NCBI GenBank assembly: GCA_949286645.1
Contig: CASEDN010000161.1
Coordinates: 1-11,453 of the forward strand
DNA length: 11,453 nt
Reading direction: 5' to 3'
From: an uncultured bacterium
GTDB taxonomy: Bacteria; Bacillota_I; Bacilli_A; RF39; UBA660
Shown here: piece by piece, positions 1 through 7,333 of the stretch
Position numbering within the stretch: position 1 is the stretch's first letter
How the letters are laid out: each line of letters opens with the position of its first letter
The notes under the pieces: generated by a model
The model's input: the letters and a program-made list of their open reading frames with translations, nothing else
Told to the model about the DNA's origin: nothing
Database searches by the model: none
Position numbers and translations under genes: made by a program

Positions 1-831
1 CTTCTTAAATGATGTAGGTACACTACTTTCAAATGTATAAGTTTTATTATTAAGAGGATTAGTTATTATTAACTTACTAGCATGTAAATAAAGTCTATTA
101 GATTTAATACCTCCATACTTTTTATCTCCTACTATAGGACTTTCTAAATGATTTAAAACTACTCTTATTTGATTACGTCTTCCGGTTTTAATATTAACTT
201 TAACAAGACTATATTTATTATTTTTATTAATCGTCTTAAGAGAAGTAACAGAAATTTTACCTTCTTTTTTATTAGTAACAATAACTTTATCAGGTCCTAT
301 TTCTTTTAAGTAACAAGTATAGTCATCCACATCTTTTACATTACCTGTTACTAAAGCGACATATTCTCTTGTTTTAACATATTTATCCCAATTATTTTGT
401 AAGAGATTTTTTAGAGTATTATCTTTTACAAAGACTAAGACTCCTGATGTGTCTTTATCAAGACGATGTAAGACAAAGATTTTATCATTCTTTTTTCTGC
501 TTTTAATAAACTTTCTAACCTGGTGATAGGCAGTCTTTTCTTTTTCTTTAGTAGTGCTTATCGATAAAAGTCCAGCAGGTTTATTAATTACAAAGAAATA
601 TTCATCTTCATAGATAATATCAAGATTACTCTTCTTATGAGTTTTATTAATCTTACTAAGTTCAATAATATCATTCTTCTTAACCGTAGCATCATATTTC
701 GTTACAACTTTGCCATTAAGTAGTACTCCACCATCTTTTAGATAGTTCTTTATTTTTTTCTTACTTAAGTCTTTAAATAAAACATATAATGTTTCTAATA
801 GTTCTCCTTTTTCTAAAACTTTTCCTTTCAT
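1..831 (-). CDS. RluA-family rRNA/tRNA pseudouridine synthase (3' end outside window)
   Basis: This cytoplasmic enzyme isomerises specific uridines to pseudouridine in structured RNA, probably rRNA as in RluD-like members. The reading frame is open from the start to the window edge, giving 277 residues; family members are about 290-300, so only a few C-terminal residues are missing. An S4-like RNA-binding segment spans roughly residues 10-58. The catalytic motif is LHRLDKDTSG (121-130), with D125 as the expected nucleophile. NKPAGLLS (83-90), a GRRNQIRV block, GDKKYGG and RLYLHASKL follow in the family order. An ATG nine bases upstream (838-840) abuts the GAAGGG and has no room for a ribosome site. 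The ATG at 829-831 has that GAAGGG about 9 bases away and is the better start. Family identity is certain; the target uridine cannot be read from sequence. Confidence 0.93.
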   Translation of the reverse strand, partial: MKGKVLEKGELLETLYVLFKDLSKKKIKNYLKDGGVLLNGKVVTKYDATVKKNDIIELSKINKTHKKSNLDIIYEDEYFFVINKPAGLLSISTTKEKEKTAYHQVRKFIKSRKKNDKIFVLHRLDKDTSGVLVFVKDNTLKNLLQNNWDKYVKTREYVALVTGNVKDVDDYTCYLKEIGPDKVIVTNKKEGKISVTSLKTINKNNKYSLVKVNIKTGRRNQIRVVLNHLESPIVGDKKYGGIKSNRLYLHASKLIITNPLNNKTYTFESSVPTSFKK

Positions 832-860
832 TAACACCATCCCTTCAAAATACGGTATTA

Positions 861-875
861 TTTTATCAGATAAAA
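861..875. repeat. 15-bp perfect palindrome between two minus-strand genes
   Basis: TTTTATC-A-GATAAAA is a perfect inverted repeat with a one-base centre. It sits just after the sulfotransferase terminator and about 30 bases before the pseudouridine synthase start. It could be an operator for the synthase gene, or chance in AT-rich DNA whose A-run doubles as the terminator T-tract. Only the symmetry is directly seen. Confidence 0.3.
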
Positions 876-902
876 AGAAAAAAGTCTATCACTAGACTCT
901 TT
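871..902 (-). terminator. Rho-independent terminator of the aryl-sulfate sulfotransferase gene
   Basis: Read on the minus strand, bases 902-893 and 888-879 form a stem of about 10 bp (core AGTCTA/TAGACT, one G-U pair) around a four-base loop. The pyrimidine run TTCTTTTT follows immediately. It begins one base after the TAG stop of the sulfotransferase gene, so it should separate that gene from the pseudouridine synthase downstream. The core is short, so some read-through is possible. Confidence 0.7.
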
Positions 903-2555
903 CTAATCAAATAAATTATTAAATTCATATTTAAAGACACGATAAGCATATTTCTTAGAGTTGTAATTAAATTGTCTAATTAAATTACCATCATTATCAT
1001 ATTCACCATAAGAGTTATCTTTACCACTACCGGCAACAATATTACCACCATCAAGTATTTCAACATCGCTTACTATACTTGAGTAAGGTATTTCAAAACT
1101 CTTAACTAATTCATAAGTCTTATCATTTTCATTAACTTTATATTGATAGAAGTATGATGTTTCTCCCTCATTATAAGTACCAGTACCAGGATAATTTGAC
1201 CAATCAAAGTTAGGTCTTGTTCTAGCACCTTGGTAATTGTTATTAAACATATATAAGTAATACTCTCCATCTTCAAGAGTCTCATCTGTATAATAAGTAA
1301 TACTATGTTGTCCTGCTTGAGGAACAAAGTCTCCTACTTTTTCATATAGTAAATCACCATATGAAGTATCTTCTGTAACAGATTCATCTGTTAATAAATA
1401 TTTAACACTAGGGTCAGTATAAGCATCACTAATATAGATTATAGTACTTAACTCTCTTGAACTTAAGACAATATCATCTCCTATTAGAGATAGACTATTT
1501 AAATGAATCCAATCAAGTTCATAACCGCCATAAGTATTTTTACCTTCTGGTTTAACAGCATTTAAATAAAATTCTGGTAGTAAGTCTTTCATATCAACTA
1601 TTTTTTCTATCTTTTTAGTCTCTAAATCTACTGTAATTATAACGTCTTCAATAGTATCAGTACCATCTTCATTAACTAATATTACAAAACGATTATTATC
1701 TTCATCATAAACCATATCATGATGCATTGAATATTTTCCTAAATCATAGAACTCTTCTATTTTACCTAAATCATTTACTTTAATTATACCTTTTTTATTA
1801 TAAGCATAATACATATAATCATCATCAAAGATAATACGATCTGCTCTATAACTATCTAGAACAAACTCTTCTCTTAGTACTCCATCATTATCATATAGAT
1901 AAATATTAGAGTTGTAGTTTTTATCATGTCCTAAAAGAGCATAAAGTCCATCTGTTAATTCTTCTTCACTATCTCCATCCACTACTTCTACCTGTATATC
2001 AATATCAGCTTCAGACTTAGGAGTTGTAATAGTAAATTCATGTTCTTCATCTCCACTAGTAAGTGTTAGAGTATTAGTTTCTCCTGGAACAAATCCAACT
2101 AATTGATATTCATTGCTATCTTTATGAGATATTTCTTGTTCAAAATCACTATATCCTTCTGTTTCAATTTTATAGTCTAAATCTTCATCACTATCAGTAT
2201 AATATAAGTAGTAAGATAGTGAACCAGTACCAAATGGATTGTGGATTAATAAAGGATCTTCTAGGGTATAATCAGCTTTATCTTTTAATTCATCTATTTT
2301 CTCTTCAATTATATTTTGATAATCTTCACTAAAAATAGATATTTCTTCATCTTTTTCTACTTCATATACACCTTCATCATTTTCTACAAAATTAACGTTT
2401 TCTCTTATCCAAGCAGGATCTGTTAATAGATTTTCTCGATATCTATCATAGGCCCTAAAACTTAGATAAATAATTGCGGCGATTACGGCTATAATAATGA
2501 TGGCTAGTAAAAACTTCTTCCAATGTTTCTTAAAAAATTGCCCTATTCTTTTCAT
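903..2555 (-). CDS. Membrane-anchored aryl-sulfate sulfotransferase (AssT family, PAPS-independent)
   Basis: Members of this family move a sulfate group from a phenolic sulfate ester to another phenol without PAPS, through a sulfated histidine, outside the cytoplasm. The 550-residue protein has a basic N-terminus and one membrane segment (about residues 15-33). An N-terminal beta-rich region (about 60-190) is followed by a propeller-like body. Landmark residues of the E. coli enzyme (H252, H356, R374, H436) have apparent matches here: the HHD at 278-280, DWIHLNS with H351, SSREL with R367, and AGQHS with H417 as the likely sulfated residue. These matches were made by eye. The protein has no cysteine, so the disulfide known from the E. 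coli enzyme is absent, and no dsbL/dsbI-like partner is nearby. The start has a strong AGGAGGG five bases upstream. Family confidence is high; natural donor and acceptor are unknown. Confidence 0.88.
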   Translation of the reverse strand: MKRIGQFFKKHWKKFLLAIIIIAVIAAIIYLSFRAYDRYRENLLTDPAWIRENVNFVENDEGVYEVEKDEEISIFSEDYQNIIEEKIDELKDKADYTLEDPLLIHNPFGTGSLSYYLYYTDSDEDLDYKIETEGYSDFEQEISHKDSNEYQLVGFVPGETNTLTLTSGDEEHEFTITTPKSEADIDIQVEVVDGDSEEELTDGLYALLGHDKNYNSNIYLYDNDGVLREEFVLDSYRADRIIFDDDYMYYAYNKKGIIKVNDLGKIEEFYDLGKYSMHHDMVYDEDNNRFVILVNEDGTDTIEDVIITVDLETKKIEKIVDMKDLLPEFYLNAVKPEGKNTYGGYELDWIHLNSLSLIGDDIVLSSRELSTIIYISDAYTDPSVKYLLTDESVTEDTSYGDLLYEKVGDFVPQAGQHSITYYTDETLEDGEYYLYMFNNNYQGARTRPNFDWSNYPGTGTYNEGETSYFYQYKVNENDKTYELVKSFEIPYSSIVSDVEILDGGNIVAGSGKDNSYGEYDNDGNLIRQFNYNSKKYAYRVFKYEFNNLFD

Positions 2556-2683
2556 TTTTTCCCTCCTAACTAATAATCTATCCAGTTTTTGTGAAATTTA
2601 TATGAAATTTTTCAAAAAAACACTTGATTTAATAAAAGTTATTTGCTATTCTAATATTGCTTGAAGAAAAAAGCAAAAAAAGC

Positions 2684-2712
2684 TTGCATTTCTTTCTAGT
2701 TTAGTGTAGAAT
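2684..2712 (+). promoter_or_regulatory. Sigma-A-type promoter of the Ile-Asn-Glu tRNA operon
   Basis: TTGCAT (2684-2689), a 17-base spacer, then TAGAAT (2707-2712). Each box matches consensus at five of six positions and the spacing is ideal. The first tRNA begins 20 bases after the -10 box, which leaves a short 5' leader. Confidence 0.8.
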
Positions 2713-2731
2713 GTAAATGTGCTATCAATCC

Positions 2732-2808
2732 GGGCCTGTAGCTCAGTCGGTTAGAGCACTTGCTTGATAAGCAAGGGGTCACAGGTTCAAGTCCTGTCAG
2801 GCCCACCA
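2732..2808 (+). tRNA. tRNA-Ile(GAU)
   Basis: Cloverleaf with a perfect seven-base acceptor stem (GGGCCTG/CAGGCCC). The anticodon stem CTTGC/GCAAG surrounds a loop whose anticodon is GAT (2766-2768). The T-loop contains GGTTCAAGTCC and the CCA end is encoded (2806-2808). It is the first gene of a three-tRNA operon. Confidence 0.97.
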
Positions 2809-2821
2809 TTTAATTAGATAT

Positions 2822-2895
2822 GCCTCAATAGCTCAGTTGGTTAGAGCACTTGACTGTTAATCAAGGGGTCCTAGGTTCAAGTCCTAGTTGAGGCG
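2822..2895 (+). tRNA. tRNA-Asn(GUU), without encoded CCA
   Basis: The acceptor stem GCCTCAA/TTGAGGC is perfect. The anticodon stem is CTTGA/TCAAG with anticodon GTT at 2856-2858, and the discriminator is G2895. The next three bases are CCC rather than CCA, so the 3' end must be completed by a CCA-adding or trimming enzyme, unlike the other four tRNAs in the window. It begins 13 bases after tRNA-Ile. Confidence 0.96.
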
Positions 2896-2945
2896 CCCTT
2901 TATTTTTATTTTTTTATGTCAAGAAAAAGACATTAAACTACATAT

Positions 2946-3022
2946 GGCCAGTTGGTGAAGCGGCTTAACACACTACCCTTTCACGGTAGCATTCACGGAT
3001 TCGAATTCCGTACTGGTCACCA
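2946..3022 (+). tRNA. tRNA-Glu(UUC)
   Basis: The acceptor stem is GGCCAGT/ACTGGTC with one G-U pair. The anticodon stem CTACC/GGTAG encloses a loop with anticodon TTC at 2980-2982. The T-loop is GATTCGAATTC and CCA is encoded (3020-3022). It is the last gene of the Ile-Asn-Glu unit, about 50 bases after tRNA-Asn. Confidence 0.96.
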
Positions 3023-3033
3023 ATGAGAAATCC

Positions 3034-3070
3034 AAGTTCCCTGTGAAAGGGAGCTTTTCTTTTATTTTTT
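3034..3070 (+). terminator. Terminator of the Ile-Asn-Glu tRNA operon
   Basis: AAGTTCCCT (3034-3042) pairs with AGGGAGCTT (3048-3056) with one G-U, around the loop GTGAA. TTCTTTTATTTTTT follows. It lies 11 bases after tRNA-Glu and directly before the tRNA-Ser promoter, so the four tRNAs form two transcription units. Confidence 0.88.
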
Positions 3071-3071
3071 C

Positions 3072-3100
3072 TTGACATTTATATTTCTTTAGGGTAATAT
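3072..3100 (+). promoter_or_regulatory. Sigma-A-type promoter of tRNA-Ser
   Basis: TTGACA (3072-3077) is a perfect -35 box. It is followed by a 17-base spacer and TAATAT (3095-3100). tRNA-Ser starts about 36 bases downstream of the -10 box. Confidence 0.88.
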
Positions 3101-3135
3101 TATAAATGTCTAATGACAAAGAAGAGATGCGTTTT

Positions 3136-3226
3136 GGAGACATACTCAAGAGGCTGAAGAGGCGCCCCTGCTAAGGGTGTAGAGCGGGCAACTGCTGCGA
3201 GGGTTCAAATCCCTCTGTCTCCGCCA
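3136..3226 (+). tRNA. tRNA-Ser(GCU)
   Basis: A class II tRNA of 91 bases with a long variable arm (about 3180-3198). The acceptor stem GGAGACA/TGTCTCC is perfect. The anticodon stem is CGCCC/GGGTG with one G-U pair, and anticodon GCT is at 3170-3172. The discriminator is G and CCA is encoded (3224-3226). It has its own promoter and terminator. Confidence 0.97.
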
Positions 3227-3237
3227 TTATAAAAATT

Positions 3238-3270
3238 AAAACTTACTAGTATTAAACTGGTAAGTTTTTT
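3238..3270. terminator. Bidirectional terminator between tRNA-Ser and the convergent hypothetical gene
   Basis: AAAACTTACTAGT (3238-3250) pairs with ACTGGTAAGTTTT (3256-3268) with one T-G pair, around the loop ATTAA. On the plus strand a T-run continues to 3270. On the minus strand the stem is followed by a T-rich stretch (TTTTAATTTTTATAAT including stem bases). The TAA stop of the convergent gene begins in the loop at 3252-3254. Confidence 0.85.
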
Positions 3271-3971
3271 CTTATTCTTGCAATATCATCTTCTAGGTTA
3301 TACCATTTAATTTGCACTATAAACTTATCAATGTCATTATTACGTCCTTTAGATGCAAAAATTAGCCTAGAAAAATGAATTGTTGATGATGGTTCCTTCT
3401 TCAAGGAAAGTAGCAGTTTAATTATTTCATCTTTAGTAATATAAGTAAAATTATCAACTGTTCCATGTATCAAGATATCTGTACTTCCTATTACAAAACG
3501 ATTAATTAATTTGATAAGTAAATCCTCATGTTTCATAAAATACTTATTAACTTTTTTAACTTTTCTTTTAAGTTTTAATTTATAATCAGGAAAAGTTAAA
3601 GTTCTTTTACCAGTTCCATTAGTAGTACCATCGGCAAAGAAATAATCTAATATTATATCTACAATCTTAAGGGGAACTTTTTCTTGTTCTAAAAACTTAG
3701 TAAAATTATAGATATACTCATTATGAACAGTATTACATTTACCCATTTTAATACTAATAGATTTCTTTACTTTGCCTACTTTAATCCAAATATCTTCTTT
3801 AGTTCTATCAAAATTAACATAGACAGTTATTTTCATATCGTTGTTAATATACGGAAAGTTGGCAAGCAAGAACTTTCTAAACATAAGATTTACTTCTCCT
3901 ACTTTTTTACCGTTAAGGTAGTTGAAGAAGTCCCATTCGTTGTCAAAACCGTAGTTTCTTTTTACTGTCAT
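3252..3971 (-). CDS. Uncharacterised protein, possibly nuclease-like
   Basis: I do not firmly recognise this 239-residue soluble, lysine-rich protein. No membrane segment or signal peptide is visible. Counting from the GTG at 3974, the most motif-like parts are these: D61 with IWIKVG, then SISIKMG (K76), a spacing reminiscent of the D...xK core of PD-(D/E)xK nucleases but with Ser where Asp/Glu is usual. NTVHNEYI with H84 and E86 follows. A glycine-rich ADGTTNGTGKR lies at about 114-124. A C-terminal block VQIKWYNLEDDI lies at about 220-231. The full anti-SD match AGGAGGTGAT overlaps the start: ATG at 3969-3971 is only two bases after AGGAGG, and an in-frame GTG directly precedes it (3972-3974). 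An in-frame TAG upstream prevents a longer protein. It is a single-gene unit convergent with tRNA-Ser. Confidence 0.75.
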   Translation of the reverse strand: MTVKRNYGFDNEWDFFNYLNGKKVGEVNLMFRKFLLANFPYINNDMKITVYVNFDRTKEDIWIKVGKVKKSISIKMGKCNTVHNEYIYNFTKFLEQEKVPLKIVDIILDYFFADGTTNGTGKRTLTFPDYKLKLKRKVKKVNKYFMKHEDLLIKLINRFVIGSTDILIHGTVDNFTYITKDEIIKLLLSLKKEPSSTIHFSRLIFASKGRNNDIDKFIVQIKWYNLEDDIARIRKNLPV

Positions 3972-4001
3972 CACCTCCTATAATAATAATTAACGATAAA
4001 T

Positions 4002-4033
4002 AAAAAAATGCTCCAAAAGTTTTCGAAGCATTT
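4002..4033 (-). terminator. Terminator of the P-type ATPase gene
   Basis: On the minus strand AAATGCTTC pairs with GGAGCATTT, with one T-G wobble that would be a C-A mismatch on the plus strand. This favours minus-strand function. A T-run corresponding to the A-run at 4002-4008 follows. The hairpin begins at the TAA stop codon of the ATPase. Confidence 0.78.
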
Positions 4034-6365
4034 ATATTTTTAGTTTTTTAGTAACTTTATCTACTAATAATTCAAATAGTTTATATAATTCGTGGGATGC
4101 AAACATTAGAATAAAAGTTATAAATATCATTAGGTAATCAAAATGAGTAATTGAGAAAAGTGTCGTTAAGTTAATAATACAGTAGATGAATAAATAAAAC
4201 ATTAGAGCAAAGAGAATTAAACGAACTCTATTAAATGGTTGACATACTTTATATAAAAGAATAAATGATACATAGGCAGTAATTGTTAAAGATAGTGTTG
4301 ATACTTTCGCATAAGTTAGTCCTATAGCACCACCAAACAAGGTAATAATAACAATATTTATAACGATAACAAAGGCAGGTGGTGCGGCTTTTTTCAAGAC
4401 ATTAATTAGGAAGTTACCTTCTACTCTATCTTTATTAGGCTCCAAAGCTAGTATAAATGAAGGTATTCCTATAGTTACAACACTTGATAAAGTTAACTGA
4501 ACTGGAATGAATGGATATGATTCTTCTAAAAATAGAAAGATGAATGCAAGTAGTCCAGCATAAATTGTCTTAACTAGGAAAAGTGATGCTGATCTTTGTA
4601 AGTTATTTATACTTCTTCTTCCTTCTAAAACAACACTAGGCATAGAATCAAAGTTAGAGTCTAATAAAACAAGTTGTGAGACACTTCTTGCAGCATCTGT
4701 ACCACTAGCCATAGCGATAGAACAATCTGCTTCCTTTAAGGCAAGACAGTCATTTACACCATCACCCGTCATTGCAACGGTATTACCAGCATCTTTTAAG
4801 GCTTTTATTAAGATATGTTTTTCTTCTGGTTTAACTCTACAAAAAACATCATATTTAAGTGCAGCCTCCTTTATTTCTTCTTCACTATTTAAAGTAGATA
4901 AATCTATGGCCTTTAAGTTATCCCCTACCCCTGCACGTTTAGCGATATTTAAAACGGTATTTTTATTATCACCTGAGATAATCTTAACTTTAACTCCTTG
5001 ATCTTTAAAGTACTTAATCGTAGATTCTGCTTCTTTTCTAATCTTATCTTGAAGTAGGACAAACCCTAGTAATCTTTGTTTTTCACTTTTCTTATTATAA
5101 TTACTATACTCTACCACTGCTACTACTCTAGCATCACTAGTTAATCTATCTACCTCTTCTTTATATTTCTTATAATCTTTTAAAAGAAATTCGGGAGCAC
5201 CTATAAAAATTGCTTTTCCATCTTTCATTATAAGTCCAGAGCATTTAGTAGTAGAATTAAATGGTACAATTTTCTCATAATCTAAAGTATTCTTATTATA
5301 AAAAGCAGTCTTTAAAGCTTTGGCAGTAGGATTATCATCATCAATAATATGAACTATAGTTCCAAGCAAATCTTTTAACTCTACTTTAGGCATTTCTTTA
5401 TCTATAACATCTTTTACTTCCATAACACCTTCTGTAATTGTTCCCGTCTTATCAAGACAAATTACATTTACTCTTGCAAGTGTTTCAATACAGTATAAGT
5501 CTTGAACAAGGACTTTTTTCTTTGATAGTCTTATAACACTAACGGCAAAGACTGTACTTGTTAGTAATACTAAACCTTCTGGTATCATACCGATAAGAGC
5601 AGCGACAGTATTAACAACAGCATTTTCAAAAGTATTATCAGGAAGAAACATTTGTCTTGCAAATAAAAGTATTCCTAAAGGGACTATGACAAAAGAGATT
5701 GTCTTAACTATTTTATTTAAACTTCTCATAATTTCACTAGATACTTCTTTAATATATTTAGTATCACTACTTATTTTTGCAGTATAATTATCATAACCAA
5801 TATGCTCTACTTTACAAGTACAAGTACCACTTACAATAAAACTACCTGATAAAAGCATATCTCCTTCTTTTTTTAAAACATTCTCTTCTTCTCCTGTAAT
5901 AAATGATTCATCTACTAGGACTTCTCCTTCTTTAATGATAGAGTCTACTACTATTTGATTCCCACTAGTAAATTTAACGATATCATCAAGTACTACTTCA
6001 TCAAGAAACACTTCTTCTATTTTAGAATCTCTTATTACCTTAATCTTATGCTCTGATATTACACTTAACTTATCTATTGTATATTTAGATCTTAACTCTT
6101 GAATTGTACTAATTAAAGTATTTAGGACGATTATAATTATAAAGGTTAAGTTTTTAAAAGAGCCTACTGATATTATAGCGATTGCTAGGACAATATTAAT
6201 GATATTAAATAGAGTAAAGACATTTTCTTTTGCAATTTCTTTAACACTTTTAGTTTTTACATCAGTATTAAAATTAACTAAATTATTAGTAAATCTCTCT
6301 TCTACTTCTTTACTAGTTAGTCCACGTCTTATATCAGGATTATATCTTTTAATTTTCTCTTTCAT
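4032..6365 (-). CDS. Cation-transporting P-type ATPase, CtpE/Exp7-like
   Basis: An integral membrane pump of 777 residues that couples ATP hydrolysis to cation movement through a phospho-aspartate. From the start at 6365, the actuator loop has TGE (157-159). The membrane ion-site motif is MIPEGLVLL (260-268). The phosphorylation motif is DKTGT (305-309, D305), and the hinge motif is GDGVND (534-539). Helices lie around 50-95, 225-285, and six at the C-terminus. There is no N-terminal metal-binding CxxC domain and no CPC motif, which argues against a copper or zinc pump. The PEGLVLLTS form is typical of the CtpE/Exp7 group; mycobacterial CtpE is linked to calcium uptake, so calcium is plausible but unproven. 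Start choice: the ATG at 6363-6365 has GAAGGTG five bases upstream, while an in-frame ATG 33 bases earlier (6398) has no ribosome site. It is transcribed alone. Confidence 0.9.
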   Translation of the reverse strand: MKEKIKRYNPDIRRGLTSKEVEERFTNNLVNFNTDVKTKSVKEIAKENVFTLFNIINIVLAIAIISVGSFKNLTFIIIIVLNTLISTIQELRSKYTIDKLSVISEHKIKVIRDSKIEEVFLDEVVLDDIVKFTSGNQIVVDSIIKEGEVLVDESFITGEEENVLKKEGDMLLSGSFIVSGTCTCKVEHIGYDNYTAKISSDTKYIKEVSSEIMRSLNKIVKTISFVIVPLGILLFARQMFLPDNTFENAVVNTVAALIGMIPEGLVLLTSTVFAVSVIRLSKKKVLVQDLYCIETLARVNVICLDKTGTITEGVMEVKDVIDKEMPKVELKDLLGTIVHIIDDDNPTAKALKTAFYNKNTLDYEKIVPFNSTTKCSGLIMKDGKAIFIGAPEFLLKDYKKYKEEVDRLTSDARVVAVVEYSNYNKKSEKQRLLGFVLLQDKIRKEAESTIKYFKDQGVKVKIISGDNKNTVLNIAKRAGVGDNLKAIDLSTLNSEEEIKEAALKYDVFCRVKPEEKHILIKALKDAGNTVAMTGDGVNDCLALKEADCSIAMASGTDAARSVSQLVLLDSNFDSMPSVVLEGRRSINNLQRSASLFLVKTIYAGLLAFIFLFLEESYPFIPVQLTLSSVVTIGIPSFILALEPNKDRVEGNFLINVLKKAAPPAFVIVINIVIITLFGGAIGLTYAKVSTLSLTITAYVSFILLYKVCQPFNRVRLILFALMFYLFIYCIINLTTLFSITHFDYLMIFITFILMFASHELYKLFELLVDKVTKKLKI

Positions 6366-6409
6366 AAGTACACCTTCATTTCTATTTAATAATAACATAA
6401 ATTTATATA

Positions 6410-6438
6410 TTTATAAACTATTAAACGCGTGCTATAAT
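6410..6438 (+). promoter_or_regulatory. Extended -10 promoter of the four-helix membrane protein gene
   Basis: TGC-TATAAT (6430-6438) is a perfect extended -10 element. A weak -35-like TTTATA lies at 6410-6415 with a 17-base spacer. Transcription would start near 6445, only about 16 bases before the ATG, leaving just enough leader for AAGGAGG. Confidence 0.72.
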
Positions 6439-6460
6439 AAGGGCAAAGAAGGAGGAATTT

Positions 6461-7312
6461 ATGAGAACTTTTATTAATTATTTACTTACAATTGCTTTAT
6501 TTATTGCAGTTATTGTTACTGTTACGGTATTTACTGTAGGTAGTCTAACAAGTCCAAGTTCTACAAGAGAAATACTTGATAATATTGATTATGAGGTTGT
6601 AGTTAATGATTTTAAGGAAACTGATTATGGGCAAGAGATTTATAACTATGCAAATAGTTATGGTGTTTCAGAGGAACAAGTTGATTCTATTTTACAAACA
6701 GATGAAGCGAAGGATTATGTTAATGAAATATTACAACAAGGAATTGATGCTTATTTAAATAATGGTAGTATTGAAGTTAATGAGGAGACTAGAGAATTTA
6801 TTGATAAGGCAAATGAGAAATATGAACTTAATTTGGATGATAATGAGAAAAGTGAATTAGAAAGTTATGCAAATGAAGCGATTAATAATAATTTAAGTAT
6901 TGTTATTAATGGAACTAATAGTGATGATAGTAATGGTGAAGTATCTAGTAGTGGACAGTTTTTAGTTGATATTATTAAGATTTGTAGGGATGATAATTTA
7001 CATACTACTCTTTATATAATAATCGCAGTTATTGCAGTATTATTATTTATAAGTAGTTTTAAGAAGAAGAACTTTTTAGAATATATTGGTATTGTTTCTA
7101 TAACAGTAGCGATATCTACTCTATTATTTAATGGATTAATGGCTTTAGTAAGTGATAGAATGTCTAGTGTTGCAAATGCTACTATTATCTTAAAACCTGT
7201 TACTAATACATTCTATATGATTACATTTATTGGTATTATTCTTGGTATAATTTTACTTATTGTGCAGCATTTTATTAATAAACAAGCTAATAAAGAAGTT
7301 GTTCCTTTCTAG
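6461..7312 (+). CDS. Uncharacterised membrane protein with large extracytoplasmic domain
   Basis: A 283-residue protein of unknown function. It has one N-terminal membrane segment (about 5-27). A 150-residue acidic, Asn/Glu-rich and mainly helical region (about 30-180) follows. Three membrane segments close the protein, at about 183-200, 206-229 and 249-270. By the positive-inside rule the acidic region should lie outside the cell, since KKK at 201-203 sits between helices two and three. No catalytic motif is evident. The start is clear: AAGGAGG lies just before ATG, preceded by a perfect extended -10 box. It is divergent from the P-type ATPase with a gap under 100 bases, so shared regulation is possible. 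Its stop overlaps that of dihydrofolate reductase by four bases. Real gene with high confidence; role unknown. Confidence 0.85.
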   Translation: MRTFINYLLTIALFIAVIVTVTVFTVGSLTSPSSTREILDNIDYEVVVNDFKETDYGQEIYNYANSYGVSEEQVDSILQTDEAKDYVNEILQQGIDAYLNNGSIEVNEETREFIDKANEKYELNLDDNEKSELESYANEAINNNLSIVINGTNSDDSNGEVSSSGQFLVDIIKICRDDNLHTTLYIIIAVIAVLLFISSFKKKNFLEYIGIVSITVAISTLLFNGLMALVSDRMSSVANATIILKPVTNTFYMITFIGIILGIILLIVQHFINKQANKEVVPF

Positions 7313-7333
7313 AAATAACTTCTTTTTCTTTTA
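7292..7333 (+). terminator. Terminator after the membrane protein gene, straddling two stop codons
   Basis: AAAGAAGTTGTT (7292-7303) pairs with AATAACTTCTTT (7314-7325), 12 bp with one G-U pair. The 10-base loop contains the shared CTAG of both convergent stop codons. TTCTTTTAT follows. On the minus strand the wobble becomes an A-C mismatch and the T-tract is weaker, so it acts best in the plus direction. Confidence 0.82.

Noticed and set aside
1106..1327. Open frame overlapping the sulfotransferase gene
   Set aside because: It lies in another frame within a gene with clear family motifs, and lacks a ribosome site or recognisable product.
2657..2676. TTGCTT/AAGCAA hairpin upstream of the tRNA operon promoter
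   Set aside because: Short and AT-rich, with no T-run on either side that would make it a terminator and no symmetry with a known operator.
3723..3983. Plus-strand frame antisense to the uncharacterised gene at 3252-3971
   Set aside because: It is Phe/Asn-rich as expected for the complement of a Lys-rich gene; no ribosome site supports it.
6199..6477. Plus-strand frame running into the membrane protein gene
   Set aside because: It is antisense to the N-terminus of the P-type ATPase, with low-complexity composition and no ribosome site.
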